Below are positions 34,165-43,913 of a stretch of DNA of 64,000 nt, piece after piece. The notes below the pieces were generated by a model. The model was not told the origin of the DNA and searched no databases. It saw only the letters and a program-made list of their open reading frames with translations. Made by a program: the position numbers and the translations under genes. Every line of letters starts with the position of its first letter. Within the stretch, counting starts at the first letter, position 1. Source of the stretch: CAVVXN01 sp963772585 (lineage in GTDB: Bacteria > Planctomycetota > PLA2 > JAEUHO01); NCBI GenBank assembly GCA_963772585.1, contig CAVYXV010000009.1, positions 1-64,000 on the forward strand, in the 5' to 3' direction.

Positions 34165-35884
34165 TAGCCCGGACTATTCACGAACGAGGGTCTTCGGAGC
34201 AGGATTTCGGTCGATCGGGCCTCCGTCGCCCCGCCACGACGTACCTTGCCCACCTCAGGGCTGCGTCGGGGACGTTGTCTTCCTCCATCGAGGGCGATCG
34301 GAGCCCGTTTCGGGTCGCTCGGGCCCAGTCGGCGGCTGGTAGGGGCAGACCGCCCCCAGGGTCTGGACATGTGAACGGCGAAGCCGGTGCCTCCGGCGCG
34401 TGCTACCCCGAGCCCACCGTGTGCAGCTGGCGGGCGAGCTTGCACCAGAGCGGCGCACTCGGACACGATCGCGGCATCCGCAGGACGATCCTGCGAACGG
34501 AGCGCACGACCTGCGTGCTGATCTTTACGAGCTTCAACCGCAGGGTGTGTACTTGCGCGCGTGCTAGTTCGCTCGCTGCCATGTGCCCGCGCAGTTCCTG
34601 GTAGAGCACGTACGCGGCCGACGTCATCAGCACGCGCAGCTGGTTGGCCGTGAACGACGAGCAGCTCGTCCGGTCCATCTGCAGGTCGTTCTTCAACTCC
34701 TTGATCCGGTTCTCCGAGTCCCCGCGGCCGCAGTAGACGCCCTCGTACACGTGCCGGGGCGTCGTCTTCAGGTTCGTGACGACATAGCGCATGTTGACCT
34801 TGGTGCCGCGCTTCTTGGCCGTGGGAGGGGGCGGAAGGACCTCCGCCTTCACCACGACGCGCCGCTCGCGGCTCCACTTGCGTGCCTTGTAGCTGAGCGA
34901 ACCGTAGCGGCGTGCGGCCGCCTTGCTCTTTCGCACGGAGCCACGTAGACCGCGGAGAAACCGCTTGGAACGGCGTGTCAGGACAGAATTCGAGGGCAAC
35001 CCGAGCAGGTACTGCACCCGCAGATCCTCCAAGGCGTCGAGCAGGCCGGGGCTGACGAAGCCCCCGTCCAGGCGCACGAGGATCTTGGCCCCGGGCAGTA
35101 CCCGGCGCAGGTGCCGGATCGATCTGCGCAGAAGCGGGATGAGCCCGCGACGTCCGGCGCCGATGCCGGGCCGCAGCCGCGCCGAGAACAGATGCTGCTC
35201 GGGGTGCCCGTCCACCGTGAGGAAGCCGAGCAGGGGGAGGAAGCAGTGGGCGTCGTAGAAGGCATTGAAGAAGCAGAACGACTGTTGCCCGTGGGCCTCA
35301 TCGACGGTGGCGTCGACGTCGATCACGACACGGCGGGCCTCGGGGTGTCGCTGAGCCAGGCGCTCGATGGCGCCCTGCTCGAAGGCCCGCAGGGCGCGAA
35401 CGACCTCGCGGGGCCCGACAGCGTTCTCGAAGCGCGAGAGCGTGGGCTGCGACGCCAGGGCCTCGCCCGTCTCCGGATCCCGGTCGCAGAGCATCTTGAA
35501 CACGGGATCGTGGCGCAGGATGGTAGCGTCGTTCCCATCCGCGTACCCCGCAGCGATGGCGTAGATCCGCTGGCGGAACATGTCGGACAGTTCGTGGTCC
35601 ACCTTTCCACGTTGGCGGCGATCGGAGAACTCGGCGCAGATCGCGTCGGTGAGTCCGACCTGGCGATCACACGCGCCCAGCAGCAGAAGGCCTCCGTCCG
35701 AGGACTGCGTCGCGGCGTCGAACTGGGCCACGACGGGCTTGAGGAACACGTCAGGCAAGAGGACGGACTGTCGAGTAGAATGGGACACGCGGGCACGGCT
35801 CCTTGGCGTCTCTTCGTCGTTGAACAAACGATTAGACGGCAAGCGCCGTGCCCGCTTCTCCCTCTTCACGAATAATCCGGGCTA
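34165..35884 (-). mobile_element. IS1380-family insertion sequence
   Basis: Terminal inverted repeats TAGCCCGGACTATTCACGAA (34165-34184) and its partner at 35865-35884 match at 18 of 20 positions and have the TAGCCCGG start known from IS1380 elements. One transposase gene lies between. The 218 bp between the left repeat and the transposase stop hold no gene. A target duplication is not evident. Confidence 0.88.
34403..35869 (-). CDS. IS1380-family transposase
   Basis: 488 residues. After a basic N-terminus, the family's opening (SSDGGLLLLGACDRQVGL, LSDMFRQRIYAIAAGYADGNDA) is followed by the DDE core with Asp in VVIDVDATVDEAHG, Asp in ILVRLDGGF and Glu in YCGRGDSENRIKELKNDL. Full length and apparently intact, so the element may be mobile. 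Confidence 0.93.
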   Translation of the reverse strand: MKREKRARRLPSNRLFNDEETPRSRARVSHSTRQSVLLPDVFLKPVVAQFDAATQSSDGGLLLLGACDRQVGLTDAICAEFSDRRQRGKVDHELSDMFRQRIYAIAAGYADGNDATILRHDPVFKMLCDRDPETGEALASQPTLSRFENAVGPREVVRALRAFEQGAIERLAQRHPEARRVVIDVDATVDEAHGQQSFCFFNAFYDAHCFLPLLGFLTVDGHPEQHLFSARLRPGIGAGRRGLIPLLRRSIRHLRRVLPGAKILVRLDGGFVSPGLLDALEDLRVQYLLGLPSNSVLTRRSKRFLRGLRGSVRKSKAAARRYGSLSYKARKWSRERRVVVKAEVLPPPPTAKKRGTKVNMRYVVTNLKTTPRHVYEGVYCGRGDSENRIKELKNDLQMDRTSCSSFTANQLRVLMTSAAYVLYQELRGHMAASELARAQVHTLRLKLVKISTQVVRSVRRIVLRMPRSCPSAPLWCKLARQLHTVGSG

Positions 35885-36206
35885 GACGGCACTACTCACG
35901 AACTCACGTTGAATCGCGCGGCCCTGATACGCATCTCGCGCCCGATGCCCGCGTTGCTCGTCGTCAGCGACCCTACGGGGTCGCTTCCTCCTCGCGCCTT
36001 GGCCTCGAACCCGAGCTACGCACCAGGACACCCTGTGGACGGTGAACGAGGGCCACCTGTTGACATGGCCTGCGAGTGGACGCGACTTCGGGCTGTCCCG
36101 TCCCGCGCTTCGCGCATCGTGCAGGCTAGCCCGACGGGGACCATCCCGGCGACGGCCGCCTCGGGCGTGCGCGCGGATGAGACGGGACCGAAGTCGGCGG
36201 CGGCGA
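35885..36206. other. 322-bp gap with no recognisable feature
   Basis: Between the IS1380 right repeat and the DUF3788 stop. Short open frames exist on both strands, but none has a ribosome site, family resemblance or sensible composition. Confidence 0.5.
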
Positions 36207-36626
36207 TCAGCCCTCGGCCTTGACGGCCAGGAGCTTCCTGACCGTCGTGACGTCGCGGGCGCTCGTGACCTCCACACGGGCGGGCTTGCCCTCGGAGTAG
36301 GCCGTCGCCTCCTCGATCGCTCGGACGAGCGCCTTGGGTAGCTTCGCCTTGCGCACGGCGTCCAGGGCCGACTCGCGGAGGGCGAGCCCGGCGAGGAAGC
36401 TCCTTTCGTGGGGGATGAGGTAGAGGAGGGCGCGGCCCTTGCACAGCAGCTTCATCTGCCAGCCGTGCTTCTTCCCGTAGAACTTCCACTCGGGCTTCAC
36501 ACCGTCGAAGGCGTCGATTCCGTGGGCGACGATCGCGTCCCAATGGGCCTTCGCGGGGCCGAGGGCCGTCCGGAGCGCCTTCTCGTCGGGCGGCTGGGCC
36601 TTGTCGTCGAACACGCTCCCGGCCAT
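36207..36626 (-). CDS. DUF3788 domain protein
   Basis: 139 residues covering the whole family: KPEWKFYGKKHGWQMKLLCK, ALLYLIPHERSF, then a helix and SEGKPARVEVTS. DUF3788 proteins are small cytoplasmic proteins of unknown role. Start ATG 36626 is followed by MAGSVFDDK, typical for the family. Its base composition is like the host chromosome. Confidence 0.8.
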   Translation of the reverse strand: MAGSVFDDKAQPPDEKALRTALGPAKAHWDAIVAHGIDAFDGVKPEWKFYGKKHGWQMKLLCKGRALLYLIPHERSFLAGLALRESALDAVRKAKLPKALVRAIEEATAYSEGKPARVEVTSARDVTTVRKLLAVKAEG

Positions 36627-36757
36627 TTCGTCCTCCCGGTGGAGACGCTACGTCCGGGAGCGGCGGCGCCGGCGGCAATTCAGAACGGGCACCCTCCTGG
36701 GACCAGGGTTGCCGCGGCGCCGAGAGCGGTGGCATTCTCCCCTGGCAAGAGGTCAGC

Positions 36758-37360
36758 GTGGACGACGGTGAGGCGAAGGCGGCCTGGGATGCCTACGAGC
36801 GGGGCGACCCCGCGCTCGCGCTCTCCCTCTGGGAGCGGCTTCTCGCGTCCGCCACGGACGAGGCGGATCGGGACGCCGTCCGCCACGCGATGGCCTACGC
36901 GCTGGTCGGGCTCGGTCGGTTCGACGAGGCGCGTGCCATCTACCACCAGCTCTTCGAGAAGACGGGCTCGCACGTCCATCTCCACCAGCTCGGCATGGTC
37001 GAGCGGGAGGCCGGAGACCTTCGGCGGGCCGCCGCGATCTTCGAGAAGGAGGAGGGGATCCTGCCGTCCGGCGACCGCCTCGCCCTGGCGGCGAACCTGT
37101 ACGAACGGGCCCTCGTGGCAAGCCTCCGGGAGGACCGGATGGAGGCCCGAACCTTGGCGCGTCGCTGCCTGGCGATCGGGCTCGAGACCACCGACCCGGT
37201 CATGCACGGATGTGCCTTCCGTCTGCTGGCGGACGTGACGCGCGAAGCCGACCCGGAGAGGGCCCGGCGCCTCTACCACCGAGCGCGCGCCGCCTTCGCG
37301 CAAGCGGGCGACGCGATCGCATGCGACGAGATCGACGAGCGGCTCGCCGGTTTGGCCTGA
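36758..37360 (+). CDS. TPR-type helical repeat protein
   Basis: 200 residues from GTG 36758. At least four 34-residue helical hairpins (AWDAYERGDPALALSLWERL, AYALVGLGRFDEARAIYHQL, GMVEREAGDLRRAAAIFE, ...PERARRLYHRARAAFAQAGD). No signal peptide, so likely cytosolic and involved in protein contacts. Partner unknown. Confidence 0.75.
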   Translation: MDDGEAKAAWDAYERGDPALALSLWERLLASATDEADRDAVRHAMAYALVGLGRFDEARAIYHQLFEKTGSHVHLHQLGMVEREAGDLRRAAAIFEKEEGILPSGDRLALAANLYERALVASLREDRMEARTLARRCLAIGLETTDPVMHGCAFRLLADVTREADPERARRLYHRARAAFAQAGDAIACDEIDERLAGLA

Positions 37361-37479
37361 CGAGACGGTCACCCTCGGCGTCGAGGCAAGGGAGGGCGGC
37401 CCACCGGATGCCGAGCGCCGCGCCGACCGCGGACGCGGGGAGCGCTACAATCGCCCCGTCGACCTTGCATCACTCGCTC

Positions 37480-39963
37480 ATGCGTCGCCGTACCGTCCTC
37501 CTGACCCTGCTTCTCCTCGTGTTCGCCGCGCTGGCGTGGTGGCTCGTGGCTTCGCTCCGGGGGACGCCGTCCGAGCGAGCCACGCCGGTGGCGGGTGCAG
37601 CGGGGCCGGGGGAGCAGGTCCTGGTGCTCCGCGGGCGAGCGGGCCCGGTCGCGCCGGAGGCCGAGGCGGTCGCTCCGGAGAGCGAGTCGGGAGGCGTCCG
37701 CATCGTCGGTCGCGTCTTCGTCGAGGCGGGCGGCTCCCCGGCGGTGGGTGCGCGGGTCCTGGCGCGCGCCGAGGGCCGCGATGTCGCCGAAGGTGTCACG
37801 AACGACGAAGGGCGCCTCGCCGTCCCGTACGGGCCCCGCCCCCCGTACGAGGTGGGGGTCTCGTTGACGGTCACGGCGGCCGACGGGATGGCGACCACGG
37901 CCGTCGTCCCTCTCCACCCGCAGAGCCCGGACGTCGTGGATGCGGGCGTCCTCCTCCTACGCCCCACGACGGCGCTGACGATTCGGACGCTTCACGACGG
38001 GAAGCCGGTCGCCGGCGCGCACGTCTACGCGTGTTCCGTGCCCCTTTCCGACCGTCCCCGCACCGACGTCTCGACCGGATCCTCGGACGGCGAGCCGACC
38101 TTCCCCTTCCAGACCGTCAGCAATGCCGCGGGCCGCGCGCGCTTCGAGCGGCTTCCCGTCGGCGCCGTGCGGGTGCTCGCTCTCGCCGACGGCCCCCTCC
38201 GTGGGGAGACCTTGGTGTCCACCGACCGTGCCGAAGCGCCGGTCGAGGTCCGACTCGTGACCGCGCGCGACCTGCGGGTCCAGGTCGTGTGGCAAGGGGA
38301 TGGTGCGCCGATTCCGGAGTGCGTGCTGCTCGTTCGGGGCCCGCCGGGCCGTCCACTCGGCGGGCCGGGCCCGCTCCCCGTCACGAACGAGATGGGCATC
38401 GCGGTGATCCCGGCGGTTCGGGACGACGAGGCCGTGGACGTCGTCGTCAACCACCCGGACTGGTGCTCGGCCTACATGAGCGGTTTGGCAGCCACCGCGG
38501 AGGCCGGGACGTCCCGGCTCAGGATCGAGGTCCCCCGACCCCTCACGCTGCGCGTTCCCATCCGGGTCGCGGACGGTCCGCACCCGGCGGACGGAACGAG
38601 GGTGGAACTGATCCAGGACGACTGGGGATTCTGGCCCGGGAATCGGATCGGGCTCGCGCGCTTCGGGTCGATCGTGGAGTCACACCTGGTCGTGGACCTG
38701 TACCGCGTGAGCTACGAGCGAGCGACGGCGCGCCTTCCGGACGGGCGCGTGGGGGGGCTTCTTCTCGCCGTGGACTACGACCAGCAGGTGAAGCAGAGCC
38801 GTCCCCGCCTCCCCCTCGAGGAGGTCGTGTTCACGCGCCCACGGCACGTGTCCGTGGAGGTGCGGGAGCGAGGAACCGGCCACCCGGCGGTCGGCGTCGC
38901 CGCGCGCGCGTTCCTGAGCGGTGCGGAGCGCGAGATGCCCTCCGTCTTCACCGACGGGAGCGGCGAGGCGCGCATCGAGGGGATTCCGTCCGTCCGGGGA
39001 TGGGTGTCCATCTGCGCCAATCCGGAGCTGGTGCTTCCGCATCGCCAAGGCATCTTCTCCCAGCGCCGGGACATCGACCTTCGAGACGGCGATGCGCATC
39101 TGGTGTTCGAGGTGCAGCCCGTACAGGAGGCGGTGGTGCGGGTGACGACCGAAGGTCGGTCCGTGCTTCCCGCCGGGTTCGAGGCGGCGGTGTGGCTCCT
39201 ACCGGAGGGCCTGACGCCGCGCAGGTCCGACGATCTCGTCGTGGATCGCGAGCGCTCGGAGGTCCGTTTCCGCTTCCGGCCTCCGATGGCCGACGCGCCA
39301 CCGCCCGTCCGCATCTACCAGCGCTGGGAGGCTCTGCTCCGCCTGACCAGCGACACGTGCGCGACCGAGTACGTCTCCTTGGATCCGGGGAAGCCTCTCC
39401 GCGCGGCGATCGACCTGCAACCGGCGGGGGCGCTCCTGACGAAGATCGTGGCGCCTGAGGATCTGCCCCTGCAAGCGAGGCTGCAGGTCCGGCGAGAGGG
39501 CGAGGTCTGGAAACGTGTGTGGGAGGGTCCCGTGGAGCCGTTTCCCGGCGAAGCCTCGGAGGGAAAGCTCTACGTGGCCCTCCGCCCCGGTGCCTACCGG
39601 CTCTACGACGAGAACCTGCGAGAGTCGAGCGACGAGGTGGAGGTGCATCCCGGCCCCGACCCCGCGACGCTGGTGTGGGACTTGACGCCGAAGGCCTACG
39701 CGGAAGGCGAGGTGATTCTCCCTCCCGGCATCGATCCGATGGGACTCCGTATCTTCGTGCACGAGCCCGGGGACCCGACCGCCATCGTCGGTTTCACGTC
39801 GGTTCTCGACAGCACGCACTTCCGCGTGCGCGTACCTACCGACCGTCCCGTGGATCTGAGAGCCGTCCATCCGGGCTGCCGACCTGACGATCAGGAGGGC
39901 TCGGCGACGGTGACTGGCGCGACGACGGGCCTGATCTTGAGGCTCGTGCCCCGCCCGCGTTGA
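37480..39963 (+). CDS. Large membrane-anchored carboxypeptidase-regulatory-like repeat protein
   Basis: 827 residues from ATG 37480. N-terminal helix (about 5-24, VLLTLLLLVFAALAWWLVA) then a low-complexity linker and a chain of beta-sandwich modules: VRIVGRVFVEAGGSPAVGAR, IRTLHDGKPVAGAHVY, VSVEVRERGTGHPAVGVAAR and others with GEARIEG-type turns. No catalytic motif. Envelope-located and probably structural or adhesive. Followed 62 bp later by a similar gene, suggesting duplication and joint expression. A TACAAT box at 37446-37451 could be its -10. Confidence 0.75.
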   Translation: MRRRTVLLTLLLLVFAALAWWLVASLRGTPSERATPVAGAAGPGEQVLVLRGRAGPVAPEAEAVAPESESGGVRIVGRVFVEAGGSPAVGARVLARAEGRDVAEGVTNDEGRLAVPYGPRPPYEVGVSLTVTAADGMATTAVVPLHPQSPDVVDAGVLLLRPTTALTIRTLHDGKPVAGAHVYACSVPLSDRPRTDVSTGSSDGEPTFPFQTVSNAAGRARFERLPVGAVRVLALADGPLRGETLVSTDRAEAPVEVRLVTARDLRVQVVWQGDGAPIPECVLLVRGPPGRPLGGPGPLPVTNEMGIAVIPAVRDDEAVDVVVNHPDWCSAYMSGLAATAEAGTSRLRIEVPRPLTLRVPIRVADGPHPADGTRVELIQDDWGFWPGNRIGLARFGSIVESHLVVDLYRVSYERATARLPDGRVGGLLLAVDYDQQVKQSRPRLPLEEVVFTRPRHVSVEVRERGTGHPAVGVAARAFLSGAEREMPSVFTDGSGEARIEGIPSVRGWVSICANPELVLPHRQGIFSQRRDIDLRDGDAHLVFEVQPVQEAVVRVTTEGRSVLPAGFEAAVWLLPEGLTPRRSDDLVVDRERSEVRFRFRPPMADAPPPVRIYQRWEALLRLTSDTCATEYVSLDPGKPLRAAIDLQPAGALLTKIVAPEDLPLQARLQVRREGEVWKRVWEGPVEPFPGEASEGKLYVALRPGAYRLYDENLRESSDEVEVHPGPDPATLVWDLTPKAYAEGEVILPPGIDPMGLRIFVHEPGDPTAIVGFTSVLDSTHFRVRVPTDRPVDLRAVHPGCRPDDQEGSATVTGATTGLILRLVPRPR

Positions 39964-40025
39964 CCGGGAAGGCGCCCTCGGTGGCGGTTCCGGCCTGTTC
40001 GACCTTCGCCGCCGGGCGCGATAGC

Positions 40026-41684
40026 ATGCGCCGCGTGACTTCGGGACGCCGCGTGGCCGTTGTCCTCGTCGCCTTCGTCGGCGTCGGCCTGCTGGTCTGG
40101 CTCTCTCGACCGCCGGCGTCGGAGCCGACCGGCAGGGCCGCGGTCACGGGAGGGCGCAAGAAGGAGACGCGCGCGGAGGTTCCGGAGCTTCGCGGCGACG
40201 CGACGCCCTCCCGACCCTCCGCGTCGTCCTCCCTCGATTCCGCCGAGGAGGAGTCGCCGTCGGATCCGGCGACGTGGCGACTCGAGGTGCGGGTGTACGA
40301 CGGGTACGGACAGCTCCTTCGGAGCGTGCCCCACCCGGGCGGCGGGACGAGCGTTCCCGTCACCTTGCGATTCGTATCGGACGGCGGCGACCCGGCCGTG
40401 CGGGGAGATCCGGACGAGGACGGCGTGACCCGCCTCGTCGTACGCGGGTCGGGGCGCATCGCCGCGTTTCCCGAACCTCCGTGGCGACCGGTCCCCTCGG
40501 AAGGGCTGTCGCCGCCGGCCTCCGGCCGACGCGAGCTGTCGATCCGGTTGATGGAGGGCCTCGAGATCTCCGGCATGGTCCTGGATCCTCGCGGCGACCC
40601 CCTGGCCGACGTGGAGATCGACGCCACCCTGGCCACGCTGGCGTCCTGGGGCAAGGGCCGTCGCCGCGACTGGACGAGGGCGGACGGCACGTTCCGCCTC
40701 CAAGGCCTCGCCGAGGGCGTGTATCGTCTGGAAGGCCGCATCCACCTCCGGGGGAAGCGGGAGGACGTCGGCCGCTTCCCACCCGCGACCGAGGTCCAAG
40801 CCGGAACCGAGGGCGTCGTGATCCGCCTGCTGCCCCCGTCGGCGTTCCTGCTCCGATTCGTGGACGAGAGCACCGGGGAGCCCGCGGGAGGGTGGGTGAA
40901 CCTCTACGTTCGGAGCGGAGAGGACGAAACGTGGCTCGGGGGCGTCAGCGGAGCAACGGAGTACAAGGTCGAGACACCTCCGCCCGAGGGATCCGTCTTG
41001 CGGGTCGAGGCGGAGGGGTACTCCCCACGCGATGTCCCACACACCGCGTTCCTCGTCCATGCCGACGATCGCACGTTGGATGTCCCCCTGCATGCGGACC
41101 CGGAGAGCATGGTCCCCGTGGTCCTCACGCTCCGTGACGAGGCCGGACGCGCGGTCGAGGAGGTCGGACTCTCCCGCCTGATGGCCCTGGGGCGGGATTC
41201 GGACACGGGCACCTGGGCGGGAGACACCGTCGCCGCGCCCGGAGGCAAGCTCGCGCTCCGCTACGGGGTCGGGCCCTGCCGGCTGGAGATCGACCCTTTC
41301 CCGTCCTCTCCGCGCCCCGAGACCCCGCCCCGGAAGGAGTGGCTCCGCTTCCTGCTGCCACGATCCCTCGGAATCGATCTGGCACGCGGCGAGCCCGTGG
41401 AGAAGGCGATCGTCTTCCAGACCGGCGGTGCCGTGCTCGCCCACGGCCCCGCGTCGTCGTCCTTCGGCTTCACCCTCCAGGACGGCGAGGGTGGGCGCGT
41501 TCCGAACGGCACGAAGCTCAGGACGCTCCAGAACGGCGCCCGCGAGATCTTCCCCGTCCCTCCGGGCGCGTGGAAGCTCACCTGGTGGATCGGGAGCGAG
41601 AAGATCCCCGCCCCGGACGACGTCGTGGTGAAGAAGGGCGCCGTCACGGAGGTTCGCTGGGATCCCCACCTCCTCGACCGCTGA
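40026..41684 (+). CDS. Membrane-anchored carboxypeptidase-regulatory-like repeat protein
   Basis: 552 residues from ATG 40026; the frame upstream of it is not used. Anchor helix at about 9-27 (VAVVLVAFVGVGLLVWL), acidic/Ser-rich linker to about 85, then beta-sandwich repeats (LEISGMVLDPRGDPLADVEI, ADGTFRLQGLAEGVYRLEGR, FLLRFVDESTGEPAGGWVNL). Same architecture as the preceding gene. Confidence 0.75.
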   Translation: MRRVTSGRRVAVVLVAFVGVGLLVWLSRPPASEPTGRAAVTGGRKKETRAEVPELRGDATPSRPSASSSLDSAEEESPSDPATWRLEVRVYDGYGQLLRSVPHPGGGTSVPVTLRFVSDGGDPAVRGDPDEDGVTRLVVRGSGRIAAFPEPPWRPVPSEGLSPPASGRRELSIRLMEGLEISGMVLDPRGDPLADVEIDATLATLASWGKGRRRDWTRADGTFRLQGLAEGVYRLEGRIHLRGKREDVGRFPPATEVQAGTEGVVIRLLPPSAFLLRFVDESTGEPAGGWVNLYVRSGEDETWLGGVSGATEYKVETPPPEGSVLRVEAEGYSPRDVPHTAFLVHADDRTLDVPLHADPESMVPVVLTLRDEAGRAVEEVGLSRLMALGRDSDTGTWAGDTVAAPGGKLALRYGVGPCRLEIDPFPSSPRPETPPRKEWLRFLLPRSLGIDLARGEPVEKAIVFQTGGAVLAHGPASSSFGFTLQDGEGGRVPNGTKLRTLQNGAREIFPVPPGAWKLTWWIGSEKIPAPDDVVVKKGAVTEVRWDPHLLDR

Positions 41685-42015
41685 TCCACCCTCCGCCCCA
41701 CGGGCCCCGCGCGCGGGCTGTGCCGCGACCATCCCAGACCGCTCCGGTCTCCAGGGAAGGGTCGTCGAGGATGGCATACGCGCGGGGTGGGCGGAGGCGA
41801 TCCCTGCCGTGGACGCCGACTCCCTCCGACAGCGCCTGGCGCCGGCGCGACGTGTCGAGACGACGACGGCGAATGTGCCCCGCCGGCGGACCTGCGACTT
41901 GGAATGCGACTCCAACCGGAGCGCTTGAAGGCGGAGAGGAAGCACCACCGACCGCCGGGGTCGAGGGAGCCTCGCCGACGGTCCTCCCGCGGCGGCGCAA
42001 CCCGGCGCTGTCGGA

Positions 42016-42195
42016 CATGGACCCTGCGACGGCGGTCTCCGCCGGGATCGAGTACCGGATCTCCCGCGTCTTCCCCATCGGGCTCGGCTACGCGAACCTC
42101 CGCTTCCGCCGCGACCTGACGGATACGGACCGGCGGCTCGACCGGAACCTCCGGTTGAGCGGTCCCACCCTGACGGTGGGCGCCCGCTTCCGACC
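42016..42195 (+). pseudogene. Remnant of an outer-membrane beta-barrel protein
   Basis: The frame reads VSAGIEYRISRVFPIGLGYA, then NLRFRRDLT, then LRLSGPTLTVGARF: alternating polar and apolar strands with a final Phe, like the last strands of an OmpA/OmpW-type barrel. There is no stop after the Phe and no start or signal peptide, so only a fragment remains. Confidence 0.35.
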
Positions 42196-42234
42196 GCGAC
42201 GACGCTCCAGCCTCCCGCGGCGGATACGAACCGG

Positions 42235-42278
42235 GGCCGCGCCCCCTCGCCCCCTCGAGGGGGCGAGGGGGCGCGGCC
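42235..42278. repeat. 44-bp perfect palindrome
   Basis: Two 22-base arms meet with no spacer. The left arm is GGCCGCGCCCCCTCGC followed by CCCCTC, and the right arm is its exact complement; one base further out the symmetry ends. All GC except the TC/GA steps. Could extrude as a cruciform or, in RNA, form a very stable hairpin. It lies 150 bp left of the IS110 boundary. Confidence 0.9.
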
Positions 42279-42425
42279 GTCGCGGCGGCGACCTGTCCTC
42301 CCCTGGGCCTACGGATGTGGGCCTCCGCCGGGCAGACAGCCGGGACAGAACTGATGCCCCCCATGACCCGCGAGGTCTCGGGGGGGACGCGTTCGCCCGG
42401 CTGCCTCCCCGGGCCCAGAGGGCTG

Positions 42426-43769
42426 TTCAGAAGTCGCGCTGCGAGCGCTGGTACAGGGGCGCCCGCGGCCTGGGGTGTCCAGCGGGGGGAAAGGAGGGCC
42501 CGATGAAGTTCATCGGGATCGACTGGGCCAGTCGCGCACACGACGCCGCGCTCCTCGACGACGAGGGCCGCGTGGTGACCCGCTGGCGCTTCTCGCACGA
42601 CGCGGCCGGTGTGAGGGATTTCCTCGACCGCCTGGCCGCTCAGGGTGGACCGGAGCACGTGCTCCTCGCCATGGAGAGCGGGGTGCCCTTGCTGCTCGAT
42701 CAGCTCCTCGGAGCTGGCTATACGATCTACACGATCAACCCCAAGCAAGCCGACCGCTACCGCGATCGCCACACACCAGCGGGCGCCAAGGACGATCGGC
42801 TCGACGCCGTCGTCCTGGCCGACGCGATCCGTACGGATCGGCACCGCATGGAACCACTCGAGCGGGACTCCGAGCTCGCGGAGGAGATCCGCCTCCGCGA
42901 CCGAGCCCGCTCGCGCAAGCTCAACCACCGAACGCGGCTGGCGAACCAGCTCCGGCAGGTTCTGGGGCGCTACTACCCCTCGCTCCTGGAGCTGAAACGG
43001 GAGATGCACGATCCGTTCCTGCTCGATCTCCTACGGGCCTACCCGGATCCTGAAGCGGCACGGACAGGTCGCAGGCCGCGCATGGAGCGGATCCTCTCAA
43101 CGCACCGCATCCGAGCCATCTCGGCGGCCGATCTCACGCAGCGCCTTCGAGGACCGGCTCTCAAGGCCCCGCGGTACGTACGTGAAGCCTGCCGCGATGA
43201 AGCCCTCGATCTCGCGGCGCAGATCGCGCTGCTCAACGAGCAGATCAACGCAAGCGAGAAGTGCCTGGACGACCTGCTCGAAAGGCACCCGGACCGAGAG
43301 CTCCTTCTGAGCCTACCGGGGCTGGCGAATCGCCTCTCGGTCCGGGTCGTGGCCGAACTCGGTGACCGCCGAGATCGGTACGCGGATCGTAGCATCGCCC
43401 AGGCCTTCTCCGGCACCGCCCCCGTCACGCGTCGCTCCGGCAAGCGTGGCGTGATCTCGATCTCGATGCGCAAGGGGTGCAACCGCACCCTCCAGGCGGC
43501 GCTCTTCACGATGGCCCGATGCAGCCTCGCCCGTGGCGGCTGGGCTCGCGCCTACTACGACCACGCCCGGGCTCATGGGAAGAGCCACGCGACGGCCGTC
43601 CGAGCCCTCTCGAACAAGTGGGCCAAGATCCTCGCTGCCGTCCTGCGCACCCGCGAGCCCTACGACGAGGCCAGGCACGTCGCCCGGCTGAAGGACCGCG
43701 GGGTCCCCTGGGCTGGGGACCTCTCCGGGAGGGCCGCCGCATGAGACCCTTGACGGATCTTCAGAAGTC
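42426..43769 (+). mobile_element. IS110-family insertion sequence
   Basis: One DEDD transposase gene flanked by the direct repeat TTCAGAAGTC at 42426-42435 and 43760-43769. IS110 elements lack inverted ends and show short direct repeats at the junctions, so these bases probably include the recombination cores. Only 67 bp on the left and 15 bp on the right are non-coding inside these limits, which is short for a bridge-RNA-bearing end; the true left end may lie further out. Confidence 0.65.
42503..43744 (+). CDS. IS110-family transposase (DEDD, serine second domain)
   Basis: 413 residues from ATG 42503 with AAGGAGG upstream. The RuvC-like domain has Asp in FIGIDWASRAHD, Glu in LLAMESG and the DD pair in GAKDDRLDAVVLAD. 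The Tnp20 domain has SLPGLANRLSVRVVAELGD, FSGTAPVTRRSGKRG and the Ser-containing helix region near SISMRKGCNR. Complete. Confidence 0.93.
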   Translation: MKFIGIDWASRAHDAALLDDEGRVVTRWRFSHDAAGVRDFLDRLAAQGGPEHVLLAMESGVPLLLDQLLGAGYTIYTINPKQADRYRDRHTPAGAKDDRLDAVVLADAIRTDRHRMEPLERDSELAEEIRLRDRARSRKLNHRTRLANQLRQVLGRYYPSLLELKREMHDPFLLDLLRAYPDPEAARTGRRPRMERILSTHRIRAISAADLTQRLRGPALKAPRYVREACRDEALDLAAQIALLNEQINASEKCLDDLLERHPDRELLLSLPGLANRLSVRVVAELGDRRDRYADRSIAQAFSGTAPVTRRSGKRGVISISMRKGCNRTLQAALFTMARCSLARGGWARAYYDHARAHGKSHATAVRALSNKWAKILAAVLRTREPYDEARHVARLKDRGVPWAGDLSGRAAA

Positions 43770-43913
43770 CCCCCCTGGAAGGTCACGAATGGAGTAAGAA
43801 GAGGCGTTCTCCTCTGCCGAGCGGCCGTCGGCGGGAGCGGCCGGAGCCCCGCGGACCTGCGTTCCCGAACCGATCGATCTGCGGAGCGGACCAGACTTGG
43901 GAAGGCGAGCGCG

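Larger units (their letters stand above)
41685..42425. other. Gap with a beta-barrel remnant and a palindrome
   Basis: About 740 bp without an intact gene. It holds a fragment encoding a possible outer-membrane strand region (42016-42195) and a 44-bp perfect palindrome (42235-42278), both listed separately. The rest shows no support for coding on either strand. Confidence 0.5.
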
